A DNA stretch of 33,074 bases from Flavobacteriales bacterium UBA6165 (GTDB lineage Bacteria; Bacteroidota; Bacteroidia; Flavobacteriales_D; Crocinitomicaceae): the NCBI GenBank assembly GCA_002422285.1, contig DIUF01000033.1, positions 1 through 33,074 of the forward strand. Reading direction: 5' to 3'. Made by a program: the position numbers and the translations under genes. The notes beneath the pieces are model-generated. The model saw nothing but the letters and a program-made list of their open reading frames with translations. It was not told the DNA's origin and did no database searches. This document shows positions 8,185 through 16,659 of this stretch, one piece after another. How positions within the stretch are numbered: position 1 is the stretch's first letter; the number at the start of each line of letters is the position of its first letter.

Positions 8185-8983
8185 AGTTCTCTGGTACATT
8201 AAGGTTCAACTTTTTCTCATGCGCCACGTCTGGACGATTGTAAACGATCTCAACACGAACAACGTCGCTTGGAGTTGTAATAACGATATCAACCTGGAGA
8301 GGTAACATCAGGCCTTCAATTTTTTCGTGCTTTCCTGTGTAGGTGATTTCAATTTTTGCCTTGTCCTCTGGGCTTTCAAGAATCACTTTAAATAATTCTA
8401 AATTAATCGGATCGAGATAATAGGAAATGATGACATCAAGTGAATCACTACCAGCAGATGTGGCTCCTGAACGTTTTCGTCTTGTTTTTATGACATAGGC
8501 ATTTTTTTCTTGAATTTGAATATGCTCAAATTCCCGATTGAAAATAAGGGGTTTTCCAATCAACAAATCCTGTAAATGCGCATACTCTACAGGAAAATCG
8601 ATCATTTCTGGTAGAGCTGCTCGGTCCTCTTTAATATAACATTTGGCAATGCGATTGACAAGTTTTAAAGAGTCATTGCTGACCAAGACTTGCATAGCAG
8701 GTACACCCAACTTTGTGATATTGATCAAAACAGCCGAATCTTTTTTCATGCGAATACTGGCTTTAAAAGACTCATTCACCTGACTTCCAGACACCTTAAC
8801 TTGTGTTTTGGCAGAAAGAAAATCCCACTCTAAAGTTGATAATTGATCTAATCTATCAACCAACTCCTCAGTTGTTTTTTGAGGAAACTCAAAAGTCGTA
8901 CTTTTTTTTCTTTTCCCACAAGAAGCTATTACAGCCAATGTAGCAAACAACACCAATGCAAAGCGTAATCGTTTTTTAATCAT
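8165..8983 (-). CDS. DUF4292-type lipoprotein
   Basis: The protein has 272 residues. The signal peptide ends in a lipobox with the lipidated Cys at about residue 22 (VIASCGKRKK). The mature part alternates beta strands: QVKVSGSQVNESFKASIRMK, then DSAVLINITKLGVPAMQVLV, and near the C-terminus IEGLMLPLQVDIVI. I recognise the family as DUF4292 of Bacteroidota. Its strand pattern resembles the LolA/LolB half-barrel fold that carries lipoproteins, but that link is from memory and not proven here. It overlaps the upstream TPR gene by 8 nt and the EnvC-like gene downstream, so the three are probably translated together. Confidence 0.8.
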   Translation of the reverse strand: MIKKRLRFALVLFATLAVIASCGKRKKSTTFEFPQKTTEELVDRLDQLSTLEWDFLSAKTQVKVSGSQVNESFKASIRMKKDSAVLINITKLGVPAMQVLVSNDSLKLVNRIAKCYIKEDRAALPEMIDFPVEYAHLQDLLIGKPLIFNREFEHIQIQEKNAYVIKTRRKRSGATSAGSDSLDVIISYYLDPINLELFKVILESPEDKAKIEITYTGKHEKIEGLMLPLQVDIVITTPSDVVRVEIVYNRPDVAHEKKLNLNVPENYEKCSK

Positions 8984-10727
8984 CTAATTTTCTGAATTGA
9001 ATTTTTTTCAATAAAGCACTATCACTATTCCCTAATTCTTTCGCTTTCATCCAAAAAACCATGGCCTCATCTATGCGATTCAACTTAAATAAAATATCAC
9101 CGTAGTGCTCACAAACATCAGGATTTTCAGGAGCCAAATTGTGGGCTTTCATAATAAACTCCAAAGCCAAATCATACTCTTTTCTTGCAAAATGAACCCA
9201 TGCCTTGGTGTCTAAAAAGATGCCTTCTTTTTCATTGCCCACAAGTGCACGATTAATCAATTCCAAAGCTTTTTCTAAATCCAATTTGTATTTAGCCATA
9301 ACATAAGCACGATTGTTCATCATCAACTTTTCATTTGGCGCTAAAAACTCAACAGATTCTAGAAATTTTCTAGCCTGAGGGATTTTATTTTGTGCAAGAT
9401 TGACTTCAGCCAGTGCCAACTCAAATTGGGCTTTCATGATTGGGTCTCTAACGATATAATCCTTTCCACCGTCTAAGTATGCTGCAGCTTCGCCGAATTT
9501 TTTCAAATGTAAAGCACTCATCCCCGCGAAATAATAAAACTGTGGTTGACTTGGAAAAAGTTCGAGAGATTGCTCTGCCAACTTCATGGATTTCGCATAA
9601 TCCTTTAGATTATAAGCCATTGAAATCACCTCAAACCACAAATGAAAATTGTCTTTATCCATGTCTAATGAGCGCTCAAATGCAGAAAGAGATTCTTTGA
9701 ATTTTTTCTGTCGTTTGTAAATATCACCAACCATGGCGTGTGTCATATAGTTGTCTGGATAATTCGCTTGGAGCAAAAGTGCTAACTCCAATACTTCAGG
9801 TTCAATTTCGCGCTCCGACTCCAAAATTGACAATACGACACCAACACATTGTTCCGGATCGAGTGTCTTCATCTCAAAGGCGATTTTTAACTGAGCATAG
9901 GCACCTTTTTTGTTGCCCCGAGATTTGTATATGTCAGCAAGACCAATGCGCAAGGACGCATTATTGGGCTGTGATTCAAGCATTTTAAGTATTGTTTCCT
10001 CAGCCAAATCGACTTGGCCGGTACTCAGATAATGAAAAACCAACATAGTGGCAAATTCAGGTGCATCTGGATAATCAACAATGAGTTTTTTCAATTCTAC
10101 TAACATCTCGGCTTCTCTATTGAGTTCTAGATACAACTCGTTGCGTTGGTTGACCAATTCTGGTATAGGTCCGACTTCAGCAATCAAGAGGTTCAGTGCA
10201 TCCAAAGCCTTATCCAGCTTTCCATTGTAAGTTAAAATCTCAGAGTAGTAGTAAAGCCATTCGCGGTTGTATGGATCAAACGCTACCATTTTAGCGTAAC
10301 TTTCCTCTGCACCACTCAAGTCATCCTGATTCAATTGAATTTTTCCGAGCAATTCGGTATACCAAATATTGTTAGGGTCAATAGCACTGGCGCGTAAAAT
10401 GTACTCCTTCGCCTTAGAAAAACGCATATTACCCTCTGCATAGGTTGCCAACAAAAAGAGTACAGCATCATCATCAGGTCGCTCGGCAATGCACCATTCC
10501 AATATTTTTTGAGAGCCTTCTAAATCTCCAACAGTTTTTAAACGAATTGCTTCATAGAAATTGTTCTTGTAAATGATGTCAGAACCATAGGAGGAAGGTC
10601 TAGAAGTTGTTGGGGTGACAGCATTTTCTTTCTGTTTTTTAGCATTTCCACAAGACGTGACAAGCCCGACCGACAAAATCAAAATGAGGCCTAAGAAAAA
10701 GCGTTGGTATTTAAGGTTTAATATCAT
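8976..10727 (-). CDS. TPR-repeat lipoprotein
   Basis: The protein has 583 residues. The signal peptide ends in a lipobox (GLVTSCGN, Cys 26), so it is anchored in a membrane facing the periplasm. The rest is a long solenoid of tetratricopeptide repeats from about residue 50 to the end. Examples are AEESYAKMVAFDPYNREWLYY, ESLSAFERSLDMDKDNFHLW and LALEFIMKAHNLAPENPDV. TPR solenoids bind protein partners; no catalytic motif is present. It overlaps the nucleotidyltransferase gene by 4 nt upstream and the DUF4292 gene by 8 nt downstream. I infer a scaffold role in envelope assembly with its neighbours. Confidence 0.85.
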   Translation of the reverse strand: MILNLKYQRFFLGLILILSVGLVTSCGNAKKQKENAVTPTTSRPSSYGSDIIYKNNFYEAIRLKTVGDLEGSQKILEWCIAERPDDDAVLFLLATYAEGNMRFSKAKEYILRASAIDPNNIWYTELLGKIQLNQDDLSGAEESYAKMVAFDPYNREWLYYYSEILTYNGKLDKALDALNLLIAEVGPIPELVNQRNELYLELNREAEMLVELKKLIVDYPDAPEFATMLVFHYLSTGQVDLAEETILKMLESQPNNASLRIGLADIYKSRGNKKGAYAQLKIAFEMKTLDPEQCVGVVLSILESEREIEPEVLELALLLQANYPDNYMTHAMVGDIYKRQKKFKESLSAFERSLDMDKDNFHLWFEVISMAYNLKDYAKSMKLAEQSLELFPSQPQFYYFAGMSALHLKKFGEAAAYLDGGKDYIVRDPIMKAQFELALAEVNLAQNKIPQARKFLESVEFLAPNEKLMMNNRAYVMAKYKLDLEKALELINRALVGNEKEGIFLDTKAWVHFARKEYDLALEFIMKAHNLAPENPDVCEHYGDILFKLNRIDEAMVFWMKAKELGNSDSALLKKIQFRKLDD

Positions 10728-11737
10728 CCGTTTGTTATTGTTGTGTAATCGCCAATGCTGTAGTCTTTCGCTGCTTCTTCGAGTACAGTGTTGCTTCCAA
10801 TCATGGCATTTTTAAGTATAACGTTTTTCAAGTTCGTTTTGTGTTGAATCAAAGAATTTTCGATTCGGGCATTGAGCACTTTTGAGTCTGCACCCAAACT
10901 CACGTGCGGACCAACTATAGCGTTTTCAAGTGTAACGTTTTCACCAATATAGCACGGCGGAATCACAACACTGTTGATCAATTTTACAGAGTCTGCAACA
11001 TTGTTTATGCCTTTTCCAGCATCAAATTCCAAAACGCGTTGATTGGTTTCCACAGTAACAGCTTTATTACCACAATCGAGCCATTCTTTGACTTCGCCAG
11101 GCACAAAACGGATTCCTTTTTCTGTCAAACGGCGCAATGCATCGGGCAATTGATACTCCCCTCCTTTGCTGATGTTGTTGTCAATCAAATAATTGAGTTC
11201 CGTTTTCAAGGCTGCGGCATCTTTAAAATAATAGATACCAATCATCGCCAAGTCGGAAACAAAAGTCTTGGGTTTTTCTACAAAATCCACAATTTCGCCG
11301 GCAGCATTCATTTGAATAACACCAAAAGCGCTTGGGTCTTCGATTTGTTTTACCCACAACACACCGTCAGCAGAATCGCTCAGCGAAAAATCTGCTTTGA
11401 AGAGCGTATCGGCAAATGCCACCACAACTTTACCTGAAAGTAAAGGCTCGGCACACAAGACGGCATGGGCTGTTCCTAAAGGCTCCAGTTGATGAAAGAT
11501 GTGTCCTTGAGCACCTAAGTTGGCTGCCACTTGCAACAATTCAGCTTCCACTTCAGCACCAAAATCCCCAATTACAAATCCGATATCTGTAATTTTTTCA
11601 TTACACACTTCTGCGATATCAGCAACCAAGCGGTGCACAATAGGTTTGCCACCAACAGGAATCAATGGTTTCGGTGTTGTCAAAGTATGTGGTCTCAATC
11701 GGCTGCCACGTCCAGCCATCGGTACTATAATCTTCAT
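10724..11737 (-). CDS. Sugar-phosphate nucleotidyltransferase (RmlA-like)
   Basis: This 337-residue protein would activate a sugar-1-phosphate to an NDP-sugar in the cytoplasm. The N-terminal nucleotide-binding signature is clear: MAGRGSRLRPHTLTTPKPLIPVGGKPI at about residues 7-33, followed by GTAHAVLCAE and FADTLF with the metal-binding Asp. The last 90 residues (NVTLENAIVGPHVSLGADSK and similar) form a left-handed parallel beta-helix of hexapeptide repeats. That tail fits the long RmlA-like/GlmU-like enzymes better than the short dTDP-glucose synthases. The exact sugar cannot be assigned. It lies 9 bp after dut and overlaps the TPR gene by 4 nt. Confidence 0.88.
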   Translation of the reverse strand: MKIIVPMAGRGSRLRPHTLTTPKPLIPVGGKPIVHRLVADIAEVCNEKITDIGFVIGDFGAEVEAELLQVAANLGAQGHIFHQLEPLGTAHAVLCAEPLLSGKVVVAFADTLFKADFSLSDSADGVLWVKQIEDPSAFGVIQMNAAGEIVDFVEKPKTFVSDLAMIGIYYFKDAAALKTELNYLIDNNISKGGEYQLPDALRRLTEKGIRFVPGEVKEWLDCGNKAVTVETNQRVLEFDAGKGINNVADSVKLINSVVIPPCYIGENVTLENAIVGPHVSLGADSKVLNARIENSLIQHKTNLKNVILKNAMIGSNTVLEEAAKDYSIGDYTTITNG

Positions 11738-11746
11738 TTTAATTTT

Positions 11747-12181
11747 TTATTTTGTTCCTGTACTACCAAATCCTCCAGCACCGCGATGCGTTTCAGTCAA
11801 AGATTCTGCCACATCCCACTGTGCTCGTTTAAATTCTGCGAAAACCAACTGTGCCACGCGCTCTCCTGGTTCAATAGTCACTGCTTCGTTAGATAAATTT
11901 ACCAAAATCACGCCCACTTCTCCGCGGTAATCCGCATCAATGGTACCAGGCGCATTTAAAACCGTCAAACCTTTTTTCAAAGCCAGTCCACTTCTTGGAC
12001 GAACTTGAGCTTCATAACCTTCCGGAATTTCCAAAAACAAACCTGTTTTTATTAATGTTCGCTCTAAGGGTTTTAAAGTGATTTCTTGATCCAATACGGC
12101 TCTAACATCCATGCCTGCACTGGCTCCCGTTTCGTATTTCGGCAAGTCGTATGGCGATTTATTGATAACTCTAACTTTCAT
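11747..12181 (-). CDS. dut: dUTP diphosphatase
   Basis: The enzyme hydrolyses dUTP to dUMP, keeping uracil out of DNA and feeding dTMP synthesis. All five trimeric dUTPase motifs are present in 144 residues: ASAGMDVRA (motif 1), RPRSGLA (motif 2), NAPGTIDADYRGE with the catalytic Asp (motif 3), GERVAQLVF (motif 4) and the C-terminal RGAGGFGSTG (motif 5). The length is normal for the family. It sits 46 bp after the flippase gene and 9 bp before the nucleotidyltransferase. Its place in an envelope cluster probably reflects conserved order rather than a shared function. Confidence 0.97.
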   Translation of the reverse strand: MKVRVINKSPYDLPKYETGASAGMDVRAVLDQEITLKPLERTLIKTGLFLEIPEGYEAQVRPRSGLALKKGLTVLNAPGTIDADYRGEVGVILVNLSNEAVTIEPGERVAQLVFAEFKRAQWDVAESLTETHRGAGGFGSTGTK

Positions 12182-12227
12182 TTTTTAATGTATAATTACA
12201 AAGTTGCAAAATATGTGCTCACCTGAC

Positions 12228-13703
12228 TCAAAGATTTCGAATTGTTTTTCGTTCAAAAATCCAAACCAAGCTAAGGAATAGCAGCAGGAATAAGTTGTGT
12301 ACGAATAATTTCACAAATCCCTGTTCTAAATTCATCCAAATACAAATACCATAAAACAACAAGGCTACAAAAAAGTACAATCCGGTTTTGCGCAGATTGT
12401 AGTTTATTGGATAATATTTCTGACTCAAAATATACGAGGCAATCATTTGAAGTCCGTAAACCGTAAATGTTGTCCAAGCAGCTGCCCAATACCCATAAAT
12501 CGGAATCAGCAAAGTGAGTAAAGTTATTGTAATCACAGCACCACCAACAGAAATGTAAGCGCCAAATTTGGTTTGACCTGAGAGTTTATACCAAATCGAT
12601 TGATTCGCATAAACACCCAGAAAGACGTTCGCCAAAAGCAAAATCGGAACCACTCCCAAACCAACATGATACGCTTCGTTGCGGATGAAGTGCTTGAAGA
12701 TGTCGATGTTCAAAGCCACCAATAAAAATGCAAAACACAAGACCGCTACAAATAGATTCATGATTCGAGAATACACTTTGCGCTCGGGGTCATTTTTGGC
12801 ATTGGCGAAAAAAAATGGTTCAGCAGCATAACGGAAAGCCTGTAAAAATAAGGCGATAAACATCGTCAATTTGTAATTGGCGCTGTAAATCCCAACTTGT
12901 GTTTCGGCGTAACGTAGCGGTGAATCCAAAAAATCTTCAGGCACCAATTCAGGGGAATTCAGGAGCTGTTTCAAGAGAATTCTGTCGAGGGTTTCGTTGA
13001 CCACATAGGCCAATCCTGCAATCACAATCGGAAAAGCATAGAGACTCATTTTCTTGACTACTTCCCTATCGATTTTGAATTCAACACCAAGAATAGACTG
13101 GGCTAGCATGGCTATTTTCACCAACGAGGCCAGCAAATTAGCAATGAAAATATAAAGTATGCCCAAATACGGTTCATCGGTTTCTGGATTGAATAAAACG
13201 AGCAGGAAAAACAAAGTAAAAACAATGTTGACACCAATAGACGCCAGTTGAACTTTTGCGAATTGCATTGGACGTTGGTCGGCGCGCAGTTTAGCCAATG
13301 GTAAAGAGCTTAATGCATCTAAAACTACAATTAATAGAAGCAAGAATATGAATTCAGGATAATCTTCATACAACATCCAGCCGGCGATGGAATTCAAAAA
13401 GAGCAAACCAAGTACAAAAAACAGCGCATTGACGCCAAATAAAATCAGGAAAGATTGGTTGAATGTTTTCTGTTTGTCGCTTGAATCATTTACAAATTTG
13501 AAATAGGTCGTTTCCATGCCAAAGGTCAAAAACACGAGCAAAAATGCCACGTAGGCATACAGCTCAGAAACAATTCCATAATCGGGGGGCAACAAAACTG
13601 TAGTATAAACGGGCACCAATAAAAAATTCAGCATGCGCCCCACGATGCTCGAAAGCCCGTAAATCATCGTCTGCCCCGCTAATTTCTTAAGTATTCCTGC
13701 CAT
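12228..13703 (-). CDS. Wzx-like oligosaccharide flippase
   Basis: The protein has 491 residues and about 12-14 hydrophobic TM segments. The N-terminus (LAGQTMIYGLSSIVGRMLNF, then VPVYTTVLLPPDYGIVSELYAY) is typical of polysaccharide flippases in the MOP superfamily, which move lipid-linked sugars across the inner membrane. It is the first gene of the tight minus-strand cluster ending at the EnvC-like gene. Upstream it faces the 22-bp repeat array, so any promoter must lie in the roughly 75 bp between the array and the ATG. I see only a near match there (TATCGTTTTG, one base too long). Confidence 0.9.
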   Translation of the reverse strand: MAGILKKLAGQTMIYGLSSIVGRMLNFLLVPVYTTVLLPPDYGIVSELYAYVAFLLVFLTFGMETTYFKFVNDSSDKQKTFNQSFLILFGVNALFFVLGLLFLNSIAGWMLYEDYPEFIFLLLLIVVLDALSSLPLAKLRADQRPMQFAKVQLASIGVNIVFTLFFLLVLFNPETDEPYLGILYIFIANLLASLVKIAMLAQSILGVEFKIDREVVKKMSLYAFPIVIAGLAYVVNETLDRILLKQLLNSPELVPEDFLDSPLRYAETQVGIYSANYKLTMFIALFLQAFRYAAEPFFFANAKNDPERKVYSRIMNLFVAVLCFAFLLVALNIDIFKHFIRNEAYHVGLGVVPILLLANVFLGVYANQSIWYKLSGQTKFGAYISVGGAVITITLLTLLIPIYGYWAAAWTTFTVYGLQMIASYILSQKYYPINYNLRKTGLYFFVALLFYGICIWMNLEQGFVKLFVHNLFLLLFLSLVWIFERKTIRNL

Positions 13704-13781
13704 TTAGATTTTCCAAAACGATAAAAATAAGCTGAATGTCCCGAGAGTACCTGGAAAAATGGAAAAACTATCCACAAAGGG

Positions 13782-13956
13782 GTGTTGAGTGAGGAAGTGA
13801 TGAGTGTTGAATGAAAAAGTGATGAGTTTTGAGTGAAAAAGTGTTGAGTGTTGAGTGAGGTAGTGATGAGTGTTGAATGAAAAAGTGTTGAGTGAGGAAG
13901 TAATGAATGTTGAATGAAAAAGTGATGAGTTTTGAGTGAAAAAGTGTTGAGTGGGG
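13782..13956. repeat. Intergenic 22-bp tandem repeat array (minisatellite-like)
   Basis: Six 22-bp units of the form GTGATGAGTGTTGAATGAAAAA (variants carry GTGTTGAG or TTTTGAG) are mixed with two 15-bp short units (GTGTTGAGTGAGGAA at 13782-13796 and 13885-13899) and a partial last unit. Order: 15-22-22-22-22-15-22-22-13. The block 13782-13840 recurs at 13885-13943 with two mismatches, a 59-bp higher-order duplication. The array ends at the base before the stop codon of the next gene (13957). The minus strand stays open through the array, but 22 is not a multiple of three, so the apparent reading frame is an artefact. Confidence 0.95.
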
Positions 13957-14493
13957 TTACGCAACGCGCTCCACTTCATATTTCGATTCCAAACTATGCA
14001 TCAGAAAGCTAACGAGTCGGAGGGTTTGGTTGCGTGCTTTGGACTGTCCGTATTTAGAAACTGTAAAAATTGACAGCAATGCAATAGTGCCGAGCGGCCA
14101 AATCCAGAGGAAGGCAGAGTAGTTGCTGAGTTGATACTGCACCAAGCCAAACATTCCGCCGAAAAGCATAATCAGCACCACGGAGGAGTAGAAAAAAGTG
14201 AACATCATCCAAACGCTTTGACTGGGGCCAACTACGCAACGAATAATAGTTTTTTTCTTATCATCGTAGTCCTGGAAAGGTTGGATTTGTAACTCAGGCG
14301 ACCAATATTCACGTTTGGATGGTGGAATTCGAAGAATCAAATATTGCTTGGCACGAGTATGAGTCACTTCTTCTGAGTTAAGTGCCAAATTGTGCAAAAA
14401 ATCAAGCAAATCGTCTTTGTCCGCTTCAATTTTCAAGCGAAAACGCGGGAGAATTTTACCCGACATAGATTGGTCTAACTCATTAAAAGCCAT
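13957..14493 (-). CDS. Two-TM membrane protein of unknown function
   Basis: The protein has 178 residues. A soluble N-terminal half (about 1-90) contains YLILRIPPSKREYWSPELQI and a basic KKKTIIRCVVGPSQSVW motif. A hydrophobic hairpin follows (about 93-118 and 126-146), then a charged C-terminal helix. The GPSQSVWMMFTFFY stretch recalls a small Bacteroidota membrane family, sometimes loosely called GTP-binding; no nucleotide-binding motif is visible, so I do not use that name. The gene lies 139 bp after the PspC gene on the same strand and ends against the repeat array. Confidence 0.75.
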   Translation of the reverse strand: MAFNELDQSMSGKILPRFRLKIEADKDDLLDFLHNLALNSEEVTHTRAKQYLILRIPPSKREYWSPELQIQPFQDYDDKKKTIIRCVVGPSQSVWMMFTFFYSSVVLIMLFGGMFGLVQYQLSNYSAFLWIWPLGTIALLSIFTVSKYGQSKARNQTLRLVSFLMHSLESKYEVERVA

Positions 14494-14632
14494 GCCCGAA
14501 AGTATTTAATTTCGGAGACGAAAAACATGAGTTTTGTCAGGAATGGAAATTTTCAAGACAACTTGCCCTCGATATAGGGCTAGGCAAACAGGATTAGAGC
14601 TACAGGAAATGTGGCAGTTTTGTAAAAAAAGT

Positions 14633-16114
14633 CTAATCGAAATCTATTTTAGCCCGTCTATCAGAAATGATATAAGCTCTTTTCACTTCGCCCAACCACT
14701 CCACATCGCCATTTTCAGGTACTTCTATGCGCACCACAACTTTTTGTCGGCGGATGCAATCTTTCGCAGGATATTCAAAAACTGGGTCGATTTGCACGAG
14801 ATTGGAATCAATGAGAATGTTGTGCGAAATATTGTCGATGCGTCTATAAGCCTTTTTACGCGTAATTCCCGAAGCGTATTTTCTTGTAGAAACATGGAAA
14901 AGACTGTCGTTTGAAGTTGTAAGTTCAATTTTCACAAACGAATTGCGAACGGTATTGCCATCATGGCTCAAATTGGCTAGATAGTCATCATCATCATTGA
15001 ATTCTGTGATGTTCGGCAAATGCAATTTCAAATTTGTTGCATTTAGAACAAGTACTTGATTTTCAACATATTCATGGTGCGTGAAATCGCGAGCAATTTG
15101 CGCAGAAACGATACTGAAAAAGATAACACCTACAATCCAAAACATCAGACAGCCTAAAAACACTTTCCCCATGATGCGATGTTTTACACTGAACAACAAA
15201 ACTATACCATAAATCCCTAGAAAAAGCAGCGGAATAATAACCAAGAGCAGCAGTCCTGACCAGCCCATTAGACTTTGTGTCGGTGAAGCAAAAATGATGG
15301 ATGACATGTGGTATAAGGAGACAAAATTTTCTCCGTCTTCAGCTACGAAAAAACCGTTGTTGGTCAGGCTCAAAACCAGAAACATTGTGATGCCTAAAAA
15401 AGCACCAAGCACCAGAAATCCACCGAATATTTTCGTGAATGCACTGCCCACTTTTCTGCCTGATTCTTTGATTTTTTTGACATGTGATTTGGCCTCAACT
15501 CCTTGAGCATAGCGCTCCACACGTTCTACAGCCTCTTTGACCTCTTGTGAAATTGTATCCAAAGTGATGGCTTCGCCGCGCATACGTAAACGGTCGGTTG
15601 TGGACTTGGCTTCAGGGGCGGCAATCCAAAGTACGATATAAATGATAATACCAAATCCAGTTAAGAAAAGTGCGAGCAAAAACAAGATTCGCACGAAAAC
15701 AACATCCCATCCCATGTAGGCAGCCACACCAGAACAGACCCCAGCAATAACCCCATTGTCGGTGTCGCGCATCAAGGTTTTTTCTGATTTTTTACTGTCA
15801 AATTTCGCGTTGAAACCTTGCTCCTTATACTCCGATTGGGACTCCTCATCATCCAAAACAAAATCTTTAGGTTCACCCATTGCTTTGATAACAAACTCAA
15901 CGTCCTTTTCTAGAACAACTTCCTGACGAGAGGACAAGCGCTCGGTGAAAATTTCAGCCACGCGACCTTCAATATCCGCATAAACTTCTTCGCTTCCTTC
16001 CTCGTTTTGCAGGGTTCTTTTAACCGCTTTTAAATACGTATTTAATTTTTCGTATGCTTGCTCTTCGACATTGAAAACCAAGCCTGCAATGTTGCATGTG
16101 ATTGTCTTATTCAT
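14633..16114 (-). CDS. PspC-domain membrane protein
   Basis: The protein has 493 residues. The N-terminal part (about 1-90) has a conserved-looking acidic region, EEVYADIEGRVAEIFTERL. A PspC domain follows at about 110-170, with MRDTDNGVIAGVCSGVAAYM and a TM segment. Three more TM segments lie at about 230-252, 281-309 and 317-339. The last 145 residues form a soluble, beta-rich domain after the final TM segment. PspC domains are known from phage-shock envelope-stress systems. The start is 2 bp after padR, so the pair is almost certainly one transcript. I infer an envelope-stress role under PadR control. Confidence 0.88.
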   Translation of the reverse strand: MNKTITCNIAGLVFNVEEQAYEKLNTYLKAVKRTLQNEEGSEEVYADIEGRVAEIFTERLSSRQEVVLEKDVEFVIKAMGEPKDFVLDDEESQSEYKEQGFNAKFDSKKSEKTLMRDTDNGVIAGVCSGVAAYMGWDVVFVRILFLLALFLTGFGIIIYIVLWIAAPEAKSTTDRLRMRGEAITLDTISQEVKEAVERVERYAQGVEAKSHVKKIKESGRKVGSAFTKIFGGFLVLGAFLGITMFLVLSLTNNGFFVAEDGENFVSLYHMSSIIFASPTQSLMGWSGLLLLVIIPLLFLGIYGIVLLFSVKHRIMGKVFLGCLMFWIVGVIFFSIVSAQIARDFTHHEYVENQVLVLNATNLKLHLPNITEFNDDDDYLANLSHDGNTVRNSFVKIELTTSNDSLFHVSTRKYASGITRKKAYRRIDNISHNILIDSNLVQIDPVFEYPAKDCIRRQKVVVRIEVPENGDVEWLGEVKRAYIISDRRAKIDFD

Positions 16115-16116
16115 CT

Positions 16117-16440
16117 CTATTTTATTAGGTTATTAACAGAATCGGCCAAAGTTGACCACGATGTTTTCAGTTCATCTAGAACTTCTATTCCTTTATCAGA
16201 AATCGAGTAATATTTCCTCGGCGGGCCACTACTCGACTCTTCCCATCGATAGGTGAGCAGCCCCTCGTTTTTCAAACGCGTGAGCAAAGGATACAAAGTA
16301 CCCTCTACAACAATGAGCTCAGTGTCTTTTAGGGTTTCAAGAATTTCAGAAGGATAGCGCTCCCTCTGCTTGAGAATCGCCAAAATACACAGCTCGAGGA
16401 TGCCCTTGCGCATTTGTGCTTTTGTGTTTTCAATGTTCAT
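16117..16440 (-). CDS. PadR family transcriptional regulator
   Basis: I use the ATG at 16440 (MNIENTKAQMRKGILELCIL); an upstream ATG at 16461 would add seven residues and lie on the likely promoter. The 107-residue protein has the PadR winged-helix core: GILELCILAIL, YPSEILETLKD, VVEGTLYPLLTRLKNEGLLTYRWEE and YYSISDKG. PadR proteins usually repress their own operon, often in response to a ligand or stress. It is followed after 2 bp by the PspC gene. A -7 box and a perfect 14-bp palindrome lie just upstream, which fits autoregulation. Confidence 0.93.
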   Translation of the reverse strand: MNIENTKAQMRKGILELCILAILKQRERYPSEILETLKDTELIVVEGTLYPLLTRLKNEGLLTYRWEESSSGPPRKYYSISDKGIEVLDELKTSWSTLADSVNNLIK

Positions 16441-16458
16441 AATTACTATTTGATTTGG

Positions 16459-16466
16459 CAAAGATA
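16459..16466 (-). promoter_or_regulatory. Putative -7 box of the padR-pspC operon
   Basis: The minus strand reads TATCTTTG, a perfect TAnnTTTG match, about 18 bp before the chosen padR start. A TTTG lies upstream, but about 26 bp from the box, farther than usual. Confidence 0.5.
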
Positions 16467-16475
16467 TATCTTTTA

Positions 16476-16504
16476 AATAGTATTATGTAATACAAAGTAC
16501 TATT
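16476..16504. promoter_or_regulatory. Putative PadR operator (palindrome)
   Basis: A perfect 14-bp inverted repeat, GTATTATGTAATAC, occupies 16480-16493. Overlapping it is a wider AATAGTA (16476-16482) and TACTATT (16498-16504) pair. The palindrome lies between the -7 box and the candidate -33 TTTG of padR, where a bound dimer would block RNA polymerase. The assignment to PadR is inference from position. Confidence 0.5.
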
Positions 16505-16606
16505 TTTTTTATTCAGCGATCAATATCTTTCCACACACCTTGTTAAACCAAGGTTTTTGATAGGCGATTTTTTTATATTGTGGTAAGGTGGAATAGTTAA
16601 ACTAGC

Positions 16607-16635
16607 AAAAAAAAAGCCCCGAGAAATCTCGAGGC
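16607..16635 (-). terminator. Intrinsic terminator after the YceI-like lipoprotein gene
   Basis: On the minus strand a 9-bp stem GCCTCGAGA/TCTCGGGGC (one G-U pair) closes a two-base loop and is followed by nine T. It lies 24 bp after the stop of the gene at 16660. Confidence 0.92.
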
Positions 16636-16659
16636 TCAGAGTATTTCAGATAAATTATT

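Noticed and set aside
13782..13956. Possible CRISPR array
   Set aside because: The units are directly adjacent, with no unique spacers, and no cas genes are nearby.
13704..13979. A 91-codon minus-strand ORF rich in Thr, His, Ser and Phe
   Set aside because: It is generated by the 22-bp repeats, which change frame with every unit, and it runs into both neighbouring genes. No credible protein features.
14564..14579. Hairpin GCCCT/AGGGC after the PspC gene as a terminator
   Set aside because: Only five base pairs and no T run on either strand.
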